Below, one piece after another: positions 23,484-30,821 of a DNA stretch of 64,000 bases; the stretch's first letter is position 1, and the number at the start of each line of letters is the position of its first letter. The translations under genes and the position numbers were made by a program. This DNA comes from CAWJJM01 sp963843275 (lineage in GTDB: Bacteria > Acidobacteriota > Thermoanaerobaculia > Multivoradales > JBCCEF01), in assembly GCA_963843275.1 (NCBI GenBank), contig CAWJJM010000012.1, forward strand, positions 1,178,001 to 1,242,000, in the 5' to 3' direction. A model generated the notes under the pieces. It searched no databases. It worked only from the letters and a program-made list of their open reading frames with translations, and was not told the DNA's origin.

Positions 23484-25172
23484 ATGCCCGCGCCCTCCCG
23501 CCGCCTCCTCCCCAGCCTCCTGGCGCTGTTGTGCGCAGCGGCCCTCACCCTCCCCGCGGCCGCCCAGGGAAGCCTCGAATGGGTCGAGGTGTCGCTCACC
23601 CTCGACGCCGACGGCGCGGCCGCGGTCACCTACCAGTGCCGCTGGCGGACCGACGGCAGCATGCACGGCTTCTACTTCGCCAACCCGGCCGGCACGCCGT
23701 CGTTCGAACCGGGCTGGGCGGAGCTGCCCGGCGGCGAGCGGGTCCCCCTGAGCATCACGCCCGCCGGAGCGCGGCGCTGGGACGTCGTCCTCGCCGGCGG
23801 ACGGGCCTGGGGTCCCGGCGAGGCCACCTACACCTTCGCCTACCGCACCGACCTGGCGGCGGCGGGCAACGTCGCCCCGACGACGGCGGCGGACGGCACC
23901 GGGCTCGTCGTCCTCGACTGGGCGCCGGTGGAGTGGGACGAGGCGCTCGGCCACGAGACGCTCGAGGTCCTCTTCCCGTCGGTGGCGGCGCCCGGCGCGG
24001 GCGACCTCGGCCTCGACGACGCGACCGCCGCCGGCCTGCGCACCGAGCCGTGGGTGAACCGGCGCTACCTGATCTCGTACCGCGGCGTCGGCGAGCCGCC
24101 GGCCCTCTGGGTGCGCTTCCACCAGGACCGCGTGCCGCCGCGCGGCGACCACCACGTCCAGCTCTACCTGCCGGCCGCGGACTTCCCGGGCGTCACCGCG
24201 GCGGCCGGTGCCGCGCGCCGCCGCGTCGCCACCGCCGCCGCCACGGCCCGGCGCCGGCGGGTGGAGGTGCTGCTGCCGGCCCTGCTCGCCCTCGCCGCCC
24301 TGGTCCTGCTCGCCACCGGGCGCAAGCTCCGCGGTCTGGCGCGCGCCGCCGCCACCGCCCCCGACGTCCTCTGGGAGCGGGACGACTGGGAGCCGCCGCG
24401 GTTGCGCGTCTCCAGCTTCCGCAAGCCCGGCAAGGTCGCCGAGCTGACGCCGCTCGAGGCCCTGGTGCTGATGGGCCTCCCCTTCCAGGTCCTGCTGGCC
24501 ATGGTCCTCGACCGGCTGGTCGAGCGGGGCCGGCTGCGCCGCGCGGGGAGCGGTGCCGACCTCCGCCTCGCCCGCCTGGGCGACGAGCCGGCGGACGACG
24601 AGCCCTATCAGAGCTTCGTCTGGGAGCACCTCGCGGCGACGCCCGCCGCGCCGCCACCCGACCTGGCGGCCCGGCTCGGTGAGATCGTCGTCGGCACGGT
24701 GCAGCGCAAAGCGTGGGACGCCGATCTCGACGCCACCCGCGAGCACTACCGGCACCTCTTCGCCGAGCTCTTCCCCGATGCCGCCTCCGTGGCCGACCGC
24801 CGCTTCGCCGGCGACCCCGGGCGTTTCTATCCCTGGTGGGTGAGCCGGCACGCGAGCGGCGGGCCGGCGGTCTGGACCTCCGGCGCCGCGCCGTTCGGCG
24901 GCGGCGGCGGCGCCTTCGGCGGTGGCGGCGCCAGCTCCGGCTTCGACGTCGACCTGGCCGCCCTCGGCCCGACCCCGGCGCACCCGTCGATGGCCGCCTA
25001 CGGGGCCGAGGACCTCGTCCCGGTCTACGAGCACGGGGCCTGCCACTCGGCCTGCCACTCCGCCTGTCACTCCGCCTGTCACTCGGCCTGCCACTCCGCC
25101 TGCCACTCGGCCTGCCACAGCGCCTGCCACTCGGCCTGCCACAGCGCCTGCGTCTCGGGGAGCTCGCATTGA
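23484..25172 (+). CDS. DUF2207-like secreted/membrane protein with C-terminal Ala-Cys-His-Ser tandem repeats
   Basis: The protein has 562 residues. A signal peptide (1-28) leads into a beta-rich extracytoplasmic domain (30-235: LEWVEVSLTLDADGAAAVTY, HGFYFANPAG, VVLDWAPVEWDE). One transmembrane helix follows (261-279), then a cytoplasmic winged-helix-like segment (LTPLEALVLMGLPFQVLLAMVLDRLVERG, 321-349) and a Gly-rich stretch (471-485). Residues 519-554 are nine exact ACHS tetrapeptides, then ACVS and a short GSSH end. The DUF2207-like assignment rests on domain order, not on a motif I can prove. The next two genes overlap its stop and encode a membrane protein and a radical SAM maturase, so the repeat tail is the likely modification substrate. 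The 226 bases upstream (23258-23483) hold no gene. Confidence 0.8.
   Translation: MPAPSRRLLPSLLALLCAAALTLPAAAQGSLEWVEVSLTLDADGAAAVTYQCRWRTDGSMHGFYFANPAGTPSFEPGWAELPGGERVPLSITPAGARRWDVVLAGGRAWGPGEATYTFAYRTDLAAAGNVAPTTAADGTGLVVLDWAPVEWDEALGHETLEVLFPSVAAPGAGDLGLDDATAAGLRTEPWVNRRYLISYRGVGEPPALWVRFHQDRVPPRGDHHVQLYLPAADFPGVTAAAGAARRRVATAAATARRRRVEVLLPALLALAALVLLATGRKLRGLARAAATAPDVLWERDDWEPPRLRVSSFRKPGKVAELTPLEALVLMGLPFQVLLAMVLDRLVERGRLRRAGSGADLRLARLGDEPADDEPYQSFVWEHLAATPAAPPPDLAARLGEIVVGTVQRKAWDADLDATREHYRHLFAELFPDAASVADRRFAGDPGRFYPWWVSRHASGGPAVWTSGAAPFGGGGGAFGGGGASSGFDVDLAALGPTPAHPSMAAYGAEDLVPVYEHGACHSACHSACHSACHSACHSACHSACHSACHSACHSACVSGSSH
25038..25157 (+). repeat. ten tandem 12-bp repeats encoding (Ala-Cys-His-Ser)x9 then Ala-Cys-Val-Ser
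   Basis: Ten in-frame 12-base units of the form GCC-TG(C/T)-CAC-(TCG/TCC/AGC) end 15 bases before the stop of the host gene. Units differ only at synonymous positions. Serine is written TCG, TCC or AGC (units 7 and 9), and cysteine TGC or TGT; the last unit has Val for His. A change between TCN and AGC needs more than one substitution, so the peptide, not just the DNA, appears to be conserved. The result is a flexible tail with ten Cys and nine His at strict four-residue spacing. Confidence 0.97.
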
Positions 25173-26161
25173 GCCGCATCGGGCCCAGCGCCGCCGAGGC
25201 GACCGGCCTCCGCTTCGTGCTCGACCTGCCCGGGCTGCGCTCGCGCTTCCTCCTCGCCGCCGCCCTCTGGTTGGTCGGGCTGGCGGTCGTCACCTTCGCG
25301 CCGGCCGCGGTGGCACCGGTCGGGATCCTCCTGCTGCTCGGCGGCCACCTGCCGCTGTGGGCGCGCACCCAGACCCTCGCCCCGGGCGGCGCGACGCCGC
25401 GCCACGAGGAGGTCTGGGCGCCGGTCGAGGACGACTGGCTGGCCCGGATCGAGGCGCTCGAGAAGCGCGGCGCGCGCTGGGACACCACGCCGTGGGACGC
25501 CAGCAACCTGTGGGGCGCCCTCTGCCTGCTGCTGGCGGCGTCGCTGGTCGGCGTGCTGGCCCTGTTGGCGGGGGCCGCCTCGCCGCCGCTGTTCCTGCGC
25601 CTGGGCCTCGCCGGAGGCGCCCTGGTGGTGCCGTTGTGGTTCAACGGCATCCGCACCACCTGGAACCCCAGCGAGCTGCGCAAGAAAGGGGAGGCGCTGG
25701 CCGTCGCCCGGGCGGTCGCGGAGACGCAGGCCGCTGGCGAGCTCGACCCGGTGCCGTTGCTGGCCCTGCGCGAGGGCCGGCGGGGGCGCTACCCGGTGGA
25801 CGCCCGCCTCATGCTCCGCCCGGCGGCCGACGACGGCAGCGGCTTCCTCGGCGTCCAGGTGCAGGTGGCGCTCAACAACGTCCAGGGCACCGACTACCCC
25901 TACCTGTACTGCGTCGTGCTCGGCAAGCCGGGCTTCCGGCTCCCCCCGTCCGGCCACCCGGCGGCCTGGCCGGGCTGGACGCTGCGGCCGGTCTACGAGC
26001 GCGGCGAGGGCGACGGCGCCGTCTACCTGGTGATCCGCCAACACGCCGACCGCTCCGGCGGCTGGCACACCGCACCCGAGCAGATCCGCGAGCTGGTGGG
26101 TCGCGCGCTGGAGGAGGCGCGCCGCGCCCGGCGCGCCAACCTCCCCGGGGCGAGCGCGTGA
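25169..26161 (+). CDS. four-helix membrane protein of the repeat/radical-SAM cassette
   Basis: The protein has 330 residues from a TTG start that overlaps the stop of the repeat protein (ATTGA), with GGGGAG six bases upstream. There are two pairs of transmembrane helices, about 26-63 and 114-158 (FLLAAALWLVGLAVVTFAP; LWGALCLLLAASLVGVLALL). Between them is a short soluble loop with paired Trp residues. After helix 4 a soluble domain of about 170 residues (LDPVPLLALREGRRGRYPVDARLML, VQVALNNVQGTDYPYLYCVVLGK) resembles no family I can name. Its own stop overlaps the radical SAM start (GTGA). Conserved coupling on both sides argues that it works with those two proteins, perhaps as a membrane partner or exporter of the modified tail. 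Confidence 0.75.
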   Translation: MSRIGPSAAEATGLRFVLDLPGLRSRFLLAAALWLVGLAVVTFAPAAVAPVGILLLLGGHLPLWARTQTLAPGGATPRHEEVWAPVEDDWLARIEALEKRGARWDTTPWDASNLWGALCLLLAASLVGVLALLAGAASPPLFLRLGLAGGALVVPLWFNGIRTTWNPSELRKKGEALAVARAVAETQAAGELDPVPLLALREGRRGRYPVDARLMLRPAADDGSGFLGVQVQVALNNVQGTDYPYLYCVVLGKPGFRLPPSGHPAAWPGWTLRPVYERGEGDGAVYLVIRQHADRSGGWHTAPEQIRELVGRALEEARRARRANLPGASA

Positions 26162-27684
26162 GGACCGTCCCGACGGGCAGGCCGGGCGCCGTCCCGACCA
26201 CCTCCGGCCCGCTGTGGGTGGAGCTCTCGCCGACGCAGGCCCATCCCATCGACCTGCGCTGGGTGGACGAGCTGATGGCGAGCGCGGGCCCCCGGCTGCG
26301 GGTGCGGGCCGAGGACGAGCTGCTGATCCTGGTGCCCAACCGGCCGGTCAAGCTCAACCGCACCGCGCTGCGGGTGCTCGGCGCGATGATCGACGAGGGC
26401 CTGGGCATCGCCGCCGTGCTGGCGCGCGAGGGCGATGGCCCCGGACGCCGCCGCGAGCTGCACGCCTTCTTCACCGATCTCGCCGCCTGGCTGTCCGGCG
26501 GCCTCGGCGAGGGGCTGGGGCGCCGGGCCGTCCTCCACGAGCCCTTCACCGCCGACTTCTGCCGCCTGCCGGTCCTCTCGGAGGTCGCGCTCACCTACCG
26601 CTGCAACCTCTCCTGCGCCTTCTGCTACGCGGGCTGCGCCGCCGGCGGCCTGCCCGCGGGGTGGAGCGAGGAGCGGGTGATGAGCGACGACGAGGTCTGC
26701 CGGGTCCTCGACGTCCTGCACCACGACGCGCGCTGCCCCAGCGTCAGCTTCACCGGCGGCGAGCCCACGCTGCGGCCCGCTCTGCCCCGCTTCGTCGCCC
26801 ACGCCAAGGGCCTCGGGCTGGCGGTCAACCTGATCTCCAACGGCCAGCTCCTCGACGACCGCCGGGTGGCGGCGCTGGCCGCCGCCGGCCTCGACTCGGC
26901 GCAGCTCTCCCTCGAGGGCCCCGACGCCGCCGTCCACGACGGCCTGGTGGGGCGGCCGGGCGCCTTCGCCCGCCTGTGGGCGGCGCTCGATCGGCTGCGC
27001 GCCCGCGGCATCCGCGTGCACACCAACACCACGGTGAACCGCCGCAACCTGCCCCATCTCGAGGCGATCGTCGACCTGGTGGCGGAGCGCGGCCTGCCCC
27101 GGTTGAGCATGAACCTGGTGATCCCGTGCGGCACGGCGGGCGGCGCCCCCGGCCTCCACGTGCCCTACACGGAGGCGGGCGAGCCGGTGCTCCGGGTGCG
27201 CGAGCGGGCGGCGGCGCGCGGCGGCGAGCTGGTCTGGTACTCGCCGCTGCCGCTGTGCCTGTTCAACACCATCGCGCACGGTCTCGGCAACCGCGGCTGC
27301 GCTGCGGCCGACGGCCTGCTCCACGTCGACCCGGCCGGCGACGTGCTGCCGTGCTCGAGCTTCCGCCACGGCGAGACCCTCGGCAACCTCCTGCGCCAAC
27401 CCTTCACCGAGGTCTGGAGCTCGCCGGCGGCGCGCTTCTTCCGCGACAAGCGGATGCAGCCGGCGCCCTGTCGGGGCTGCCCGGACAGCGCGGCCTGCCA
27501 GGGCGCCTGCGTGCTCTACTGGCGGGAGATGGGTCTGGTCGAGCTGGGCGGGGGCGCGGCGGAGCGCCCTCCTCTTCCGGCGGGATTCGCGAACGGCGGG
27601 GAGACCGCCTCGAGCGACGTGTGCGGCAGGACGCCGCCCCGACCGGAGGCGATCAGCCCCGTTCCGGCAGCGCCGCGAAGCTGA
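26158..27684 (+). CDS. radical SAM/SPASM enzyme with N-terminal PqqD-like (RRE) domain
   Basis: The protein has 508 residues from a GTG overlapping the previous stop. Residues about 50-118 look like a PqqD-type RiPP recognition element (DELLILVPNRPVKLNRTALRVL ... FFTDLAAWLSGGL). The radical SAM [4Fe-4S] site is C149-x3-C153-x2-C156 (CNLSCAFC), followed by FTGGEPTL and the SNGQLL strand. The C-terminal SPASM region has Cys at about 381, 399, 438, 441, 447 and 451, enough for auxiliary clusters. This three-part build is that of peptide maturases forming thioether, C-C or epimer products. The last 45 residues are an unconserved tail and overlap a convergent gene. Its substrate is inferred to be the Cys/His repeat protein two genes upstream. 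Confidence 0.9.
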   Translation: MRTVPTGRPGAVPTTSGPLWVELSPTQAHPIDLRWVDELMASAGPRLRVRAEDELLILVPNRPVKLNRTALRVLGAMIDEGLGIAAVLAREGDGPGRRRELHAFFTDLAAWLSGGLGEGLGRRAVLHEPFTADFCRLPVLSEVALTYRCNLSCAFCYAGCAAGGLPAGWSEERVMSDDEVCRVLDVLHHDARCPSVSFTGGEPTLRPALPRFVAHAKGLGLAVNLISNGQLLDDRRVAALAAAGLDSAQLSLEGPDAAVHDGLVGRPGAFARLWAALDRLRARGIRVHTNTTVNRRNLPHLEAIVDLVAERGLPRLSMNLVIPCGTAGGAPGLHVPYTEAGEPVLRVRERAAARGGELVWYSPLPLCLFNTIAHGLGNRGCAAADGLLHVDPAGDVLPCSSFRHGETLGNLLRQPFTEVWSSPAARFFRDKRMQPAPCRGCPDSAACQGACVLYWREMGLVELGGGAAERPPLPAGFANGGETASSDVCGRTPPRPEAISPVPAAPRS

Positions 27685-28036
27685 TCAGCTCGACCGGCGC
27701 CCCGTCGTGGACGATCATCGCCGAGCGCACGCCGGCCGACGGGGTGCCGGGCGGCATCAGGACGTCGCGCCCCTCGAGGGCGGCGTCGAGGTCGTCGACC
27801 TCGAAGGCCAGGTGGGGAACCTCCCGCACCAGCGCGGGCACCGGGCTGTCCGGCGCGAAGCGCATCCACTCGATCCCGAACGGGCTGGAGTCGAACCCCG
27901 ACACCCACATCCCGTAGCGTGGCAGGTAGCGCTCCCCGGAACGCCGAACGGCGGTGGGGACACCGAGGTGGTGGTACCGCCACCCCAGCTCCGCCACCGC
28001 CGCCGGCGGCTCGTCGTCGCGCCGCGGACCGCCCAT
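27653..28036 (-). CDS. VOC (glyoxalase/bleomycin-resistance) family protein
   Basis: This is a 127-residue single-module vicinal-oxygen-chelate protein. The core reads LGWRYHHLGVPTAVRRSGERYLP, then MWVSGFDSSPFGIEWMRFAPDSPVP, HLAFEVDDLDAALEGRDVLMPP and a final APVELISF strand. The His in YHHLG, the Glu in GIEWMRF, the His in PHLAFE and the Glu in PVELI are placed like VOC metal ligands, so a metal-dependent lyase or isomerase is possible. The reaction is unknown. Its 3' end overlaps the end of the radical SAM gene by 32 bases, tail to tail. The porin gene lies upstream on the same strand. Confidence 0.8.
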   Translation of the reverse strand: MGGPRRDDEPPAAVAELGWRYHHLGVPTAVRRSGERYLPRYGMWVSGFDSSPFGIEWMRFAPDSPVPALVREVPHLAFEVDDLDAALEGRDVLMPPGTPSAGVRSAMIVHDGAPVELISFAALPERG

Positions 28037-28049
28037 CCCGGCGGTCAGG

Positions 28050-29123
28050 CTACCACTTGAACTGGGTCCACATCCCGATCTCGTCGGACTCGCCCTTGGC
28101 GCCGGGGACCGTCGAGCCGACGCTCCCCCACTTGCCGTTCTCGACCGTCTCGTGCTTGTAGGCGAAGGCCACCAGCAGCGGCTTGATCGGGTGGATCTGC
28201 ACGCCGGCGAGGTAGTAGGTGTCGTCGAGGTCGGGGGCGAGGTCCTTGCTCGGGCTGACGCTGTCGTAGCGGAAGAACAGCTCCGCCTTCGACACCGGGA
28301 CGCTGAGCCACAGCATGTAGCCGTCGCTCGAGTCGGTCTGCGGCTTGGCCACCGTCTTCCAGTTGTCGGCCGAGAAGTACTCGCCGCCGACGTTGAAGCG
28401 GTCGTTGTGGAAGGCCGCCACCAGGTCGTAGCGGGAGGCGGTGTGCAGCGCCGGGCTGGCGTCGGTGTCCTGGCCCAGCTTCCCGGAGTACGCTCCGGCA
28501 CCGAGCACCAGGCCCTCGACCGGCTCCACCGAGACGCGGCCCGTGAAGTCGACGCTCCCGGTGCGGCTGGGGTTGCTGTACCCCTTGCCGTTGATGACGC
28601 CGGCGGCGTACGAGAACATCCCCGTCCCGCCCTTGACGTGCAGCCCCCAGTCGGCAGAGGTGCCGAACCCGGCGCGGTCGATCAGGACGTTCTCGACGTA
28701 GCGGTAGCCGTAGAGGTCCTCGACGAACGGAACCCAGGGCAGGTCGGCGGAGCCCATGCGGAAGATGGCCCGCGGCGAGAGCTTCGCCTCGATGTAGGCC
28801 TTCTTCACGAAGATGTCGTAGCGCTTGGTGCCCTGGTCGCCGACGTCGGAGACGAAGGTGGCCGACCAGACGTCGTCGTACTTGTAGCCGAACTGGAGGT
28901 AGAACCGCTTCAGGTCGGTCCCGAACCCGCTGTCGTCGCTCTTCAGGCCGGTCCCCTTGTCCTCGTTGTCCTTGTAGGTGAGGTCGGTGTAGACCTTGCC
29001 CCCGAACGTGAAGTGGTCGTCGGCGCGAGCGGTCCACGCCGCCCCCAGCACCACCGTCGCGAACAGCCCCGTCACCAGCAGGTGTCCCACCGCCCGCCGC
29101 GCTCCCTCGATGCCTGCGTTCAT
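28050..29123 (-). CDS. outer-membrane porin-like beta-barrel protein
   Basis: The protein has 357 residues. A signal peptide ends near residue 35 (LLVTGLFATVVLGAAWTARA). The mature protein is a series of alternating amphipathic strands: HFTFGGKVYTDLTYKDN, LKRFYLQFGYKYDDVWSATFV, KKAYIEAKLSPRAIFRMG, ELFFRYDSVSP. It ends with an aromatic residue (WTQFKW), the usual outer-membrane insertion signal. It resembles phosphate-selective or general porins (OprP/O type), though the substrate cannot be read. The ATG at 29123 is preceded by AAGGAG and is preferred to the in-frame ATG at 29201. The gene shows that the organism has an outer membrane. Confidence 0.85.
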   Translation of the reverse strand: MNAGIEGARRAVGHLLVTGLFATVVLGAAWTARADDHFTFGGKVYTDLTYKDNEDKGTGLKSDDSGFGTDLKRFYLQFGYKYDDVWSATFVSDVGDQGTKRYDIFVKKAYIEAKLSPRAIFRMGSADLPWVPFVEDLYGYRYVENVLIDRAGFGTSADWGLHVKGGTGMFSYAAGVINGKGYSNPSRTGSVDFTGRVSVEPVEGLVLGAGAYSGKLGQDTDASPALHTASRYDLVAAFHNDRFNVGGEYFSADNWKTVAKPQTDSSDGYMLWLSVPVSKAELFFRYDSVSPSKDLAPDLDDTYYLAGVQIHPIKPLLVAFAYKHETVENGKWGSVGSTVPGAKGESDEIGMWTQFKW

Positions 29124-29353
29124 CCGTTCGTTCTCCTTGTGAACCGGAAAAAGACCGTGCCACCTCGGCGCTGGAGGGAGTCTGCGTGGCGGCCGTGACA
29201 ACCGGGTGGCGGGGGGGTGAAGAAGGTGTCACCCCGCCGTCACCCGCGGCGGCGCGGGGACGGGGACCGCTCGGCGGCGGCCGGAGGCCCGGGGCGCGGG
29301 TCGGACGGCGCCCTCGCCGGGCGTGCGCCCCCCGGACCCGCCGGGCGCGCGGC

Positions 29354-29569
29354 TCAGTCGGCGGGGAGGCCGAGGACGTCGGCCAGCGCCTCGCGGATGA
29401 TGTCCGCTTCGCTGCGCCGCTCGTCGAAGGCCTTCTGCCGCAGGGTCTCGGCCATCTCCTCCGGCAGCCACAGGTTCTTCTTGACCATGCCGCCGCGGGT
29501 GCGGGTGGTGACGCCGCCGCGCGGGCCGACGGGGAGGTCCTCGTTCGTCTCGGGCTTGCCTCTGTTCAT
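29354..29569 (-). CDS. ribbon-helix-helix (CopG-like) DNA-binding protein
   Basis: The protein has 71 residues. The N-terminal 30 are polar and unconserved; the C-terminal 40 form a ribbon-helix-helix: strand VKKNLWLPEEMAETLRQKAFDE then RSEADIIREALADVLGL. Such domains serve as antitoxins or small repressors. No toxin-like gene adjoins it (porin on one side, transglutaminase-like lipoprotein on the other), so a solitary regulator is as likely. The ATG at 29569 has a perfect AAGGAGG five bases upstream and is preferred to the ATG at 29584. The 164 bases before the next gene hold nothing I recognise. Confidence 0.75.
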   Translation of the reverse strand: MNRGKPETNEDLPVGPRGGVTTRTRGGMVKKNLWLPEEMAETLRQKAFDERRSEADIIREALADVLGLPAD

Positions 29570-29733
29570 GCACCCCTCCTTCATTGGGTATCGAATCCCC
29601 TGCGCCCCGAGACTGCGCCCACCGGGCCCCGATCCCCAAGCCGGGACGCTTCGGCACGTGACAGCGCGACTGCGACACCCAATCCGGCTCTGTCACGCCC
29701 GTCCACGTCGCCGGAACCCACGCTCAGCGTCCG

Positions 29734-30795
29734 TCAACCCGCTGTCGGAGAACCCCCGACGTCCTTGAAGCGCACGTGGTTCTCGATGCCGGTCACCGGC
29801 CGGCCGTCGGCCTCGGCGTAGGGGAACACGAAGTAGTTGAGCGGCCGGTCCCGCTGCGGCGGCACCAGGACCAGGTCGCGCCCCTCGCTGAGCTCCACCC
29901 GGTTCTCGTCGTAGGAGCCGAAGTAGTACTCGCGGCGCTCCGGGTGCTTCGAGGCCTCCGAGGCGTCGATCGGCACCCAGCCCCGCTCGGGCAGCCAGAA
30001 GGCGCTCCAGCAGTGGTAGCCGCCGATCTCCCCGGCGCCGCGCTCCGGGGGCAGGGGGAAGCCGATGGCGAACTTCGCGGGGATGCCGGCCGCCCGCGCC
30101 AGGCCGGTGAACAGGGCGTGGAAGTCGGTGCAGTTGCCGCGCTTGGCGTCGCACGCCCAGTAGATGTCGCCGTGGCCCCAGCCGGTGCCGTGCTTGTCGT
30201 AGGTCATGTTGGCGAGGACGTAGTCGTAGATCGCCCGCGCCCGGGCGGCGTCCGTGGAGGCCCCGTCGGTCACGCGCGCCGACAACGCGCGGATGCGCTC
30301 GTCCAGCGGCACCAGGGCGTCCGGCTCCAGCCAGCGGGCGAGCGCCGGGTCGGTGGCGCGGCCCGCCGTCGACCCGCGCCCCGCGCTCCCCACCGGGTTG
30401 CGGACCTCGCGGCGCCGCACCCGCGCCGTGAAGCCCACCTCCACCGGCGCCGCCGGGGCGGCCAGCCGCAGGTGGAGGATCCGGTTGCCGAACTCCGGGT
30501 CGTCGGCGAGCTGCGGTTCCACCGGGGCGAGCACGTCCCCGAGCTCGACCTGCTGGGCGTCCCCGCTCCGCGGGATCGGCAGCCAGACGTCGAGCTCGCG
30601 GGTCCCCTCCGGCGGCGCCGGGACCGTCGAGCGCACCACCAGCTCGAAGTCCCGCGTCGCGACGGCCTCTGCCGGCGGCGACGCCGGTTCCTCCGCTGCC
30701 ACTCGCGTGCGGGCAGCGCCGTCGCCGGCGCATCCCAGGCCCGCCGCCGCGACCGCCGACAGCACCACGAGAACCACTCTCCGCCCTGCTCGCAT
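29734..30795 (-). CDS. transglutaminase-like domain lipoprotein
   Basis: The protein has 353 residues. A lipobox (VAAAGLGC, Cys at about 21) marks it as a lipoprotein. Residues 60-160 form a beta-rich N-terminal domain (FELVVRSTVPAPPEGTRELDVWLPIPRSGDAQQV). The transglutaminase-like core follows, with the Cys-His-Asp triad: Cys about 222 in KRGNCTDFHALF, His in GGYHCWSAFWLPERGWVPIDAS, and the Asp of PIDAS. Bacterial relatives are mostly peptidases or amidases acting in the envelope. The ATG at 30795 follows AAGGAGA. It begins 26 bases after the DUF819 gene on the same strand, so the pair is probably one unit. Confidence 0.85.
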   Translation of the reverse strand: MRAGRRVVLVVLSAVAAAGLGCAGDGAARTRVAAEEPASPPAEAVATRDFELVVRSTVPAPPEGTRELDVWLPIPRSGDAQQVELGDVLAPVEPQLADDPEFGNRILHLRLAAPAAPVEVGFTARVRRREVRNPVGSAGRGSTAGRATDPALARWLEPDALVPLDERIRALSARVTDGASTDAARARAIYDYVLANMTYDKHGTGWGHGDIYWACDAKRGNCTDFHALFTGLARAAGIPAKFAIGFPLPPERGAGEIGGYHCWSAFWLPERGWVPIDASEASKHPERREYYFGSYDENRVELSEGRDLVLVPPQRDRPLNYFVFPYAEADGRPVTGIENHVRFKDVGGSPTAG

Positions 30796-30821
30796 CGCCC
30801 TCTCCTTGCGCGGCCCGGCCC

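Noticed and set aside
25038..25157. Possible CRISPR-like or VNTR array
   Set aside because: The units are 12 bases, contiguous without spacers, and in frame inside a coding sequence. It is a coding tandem repeat.
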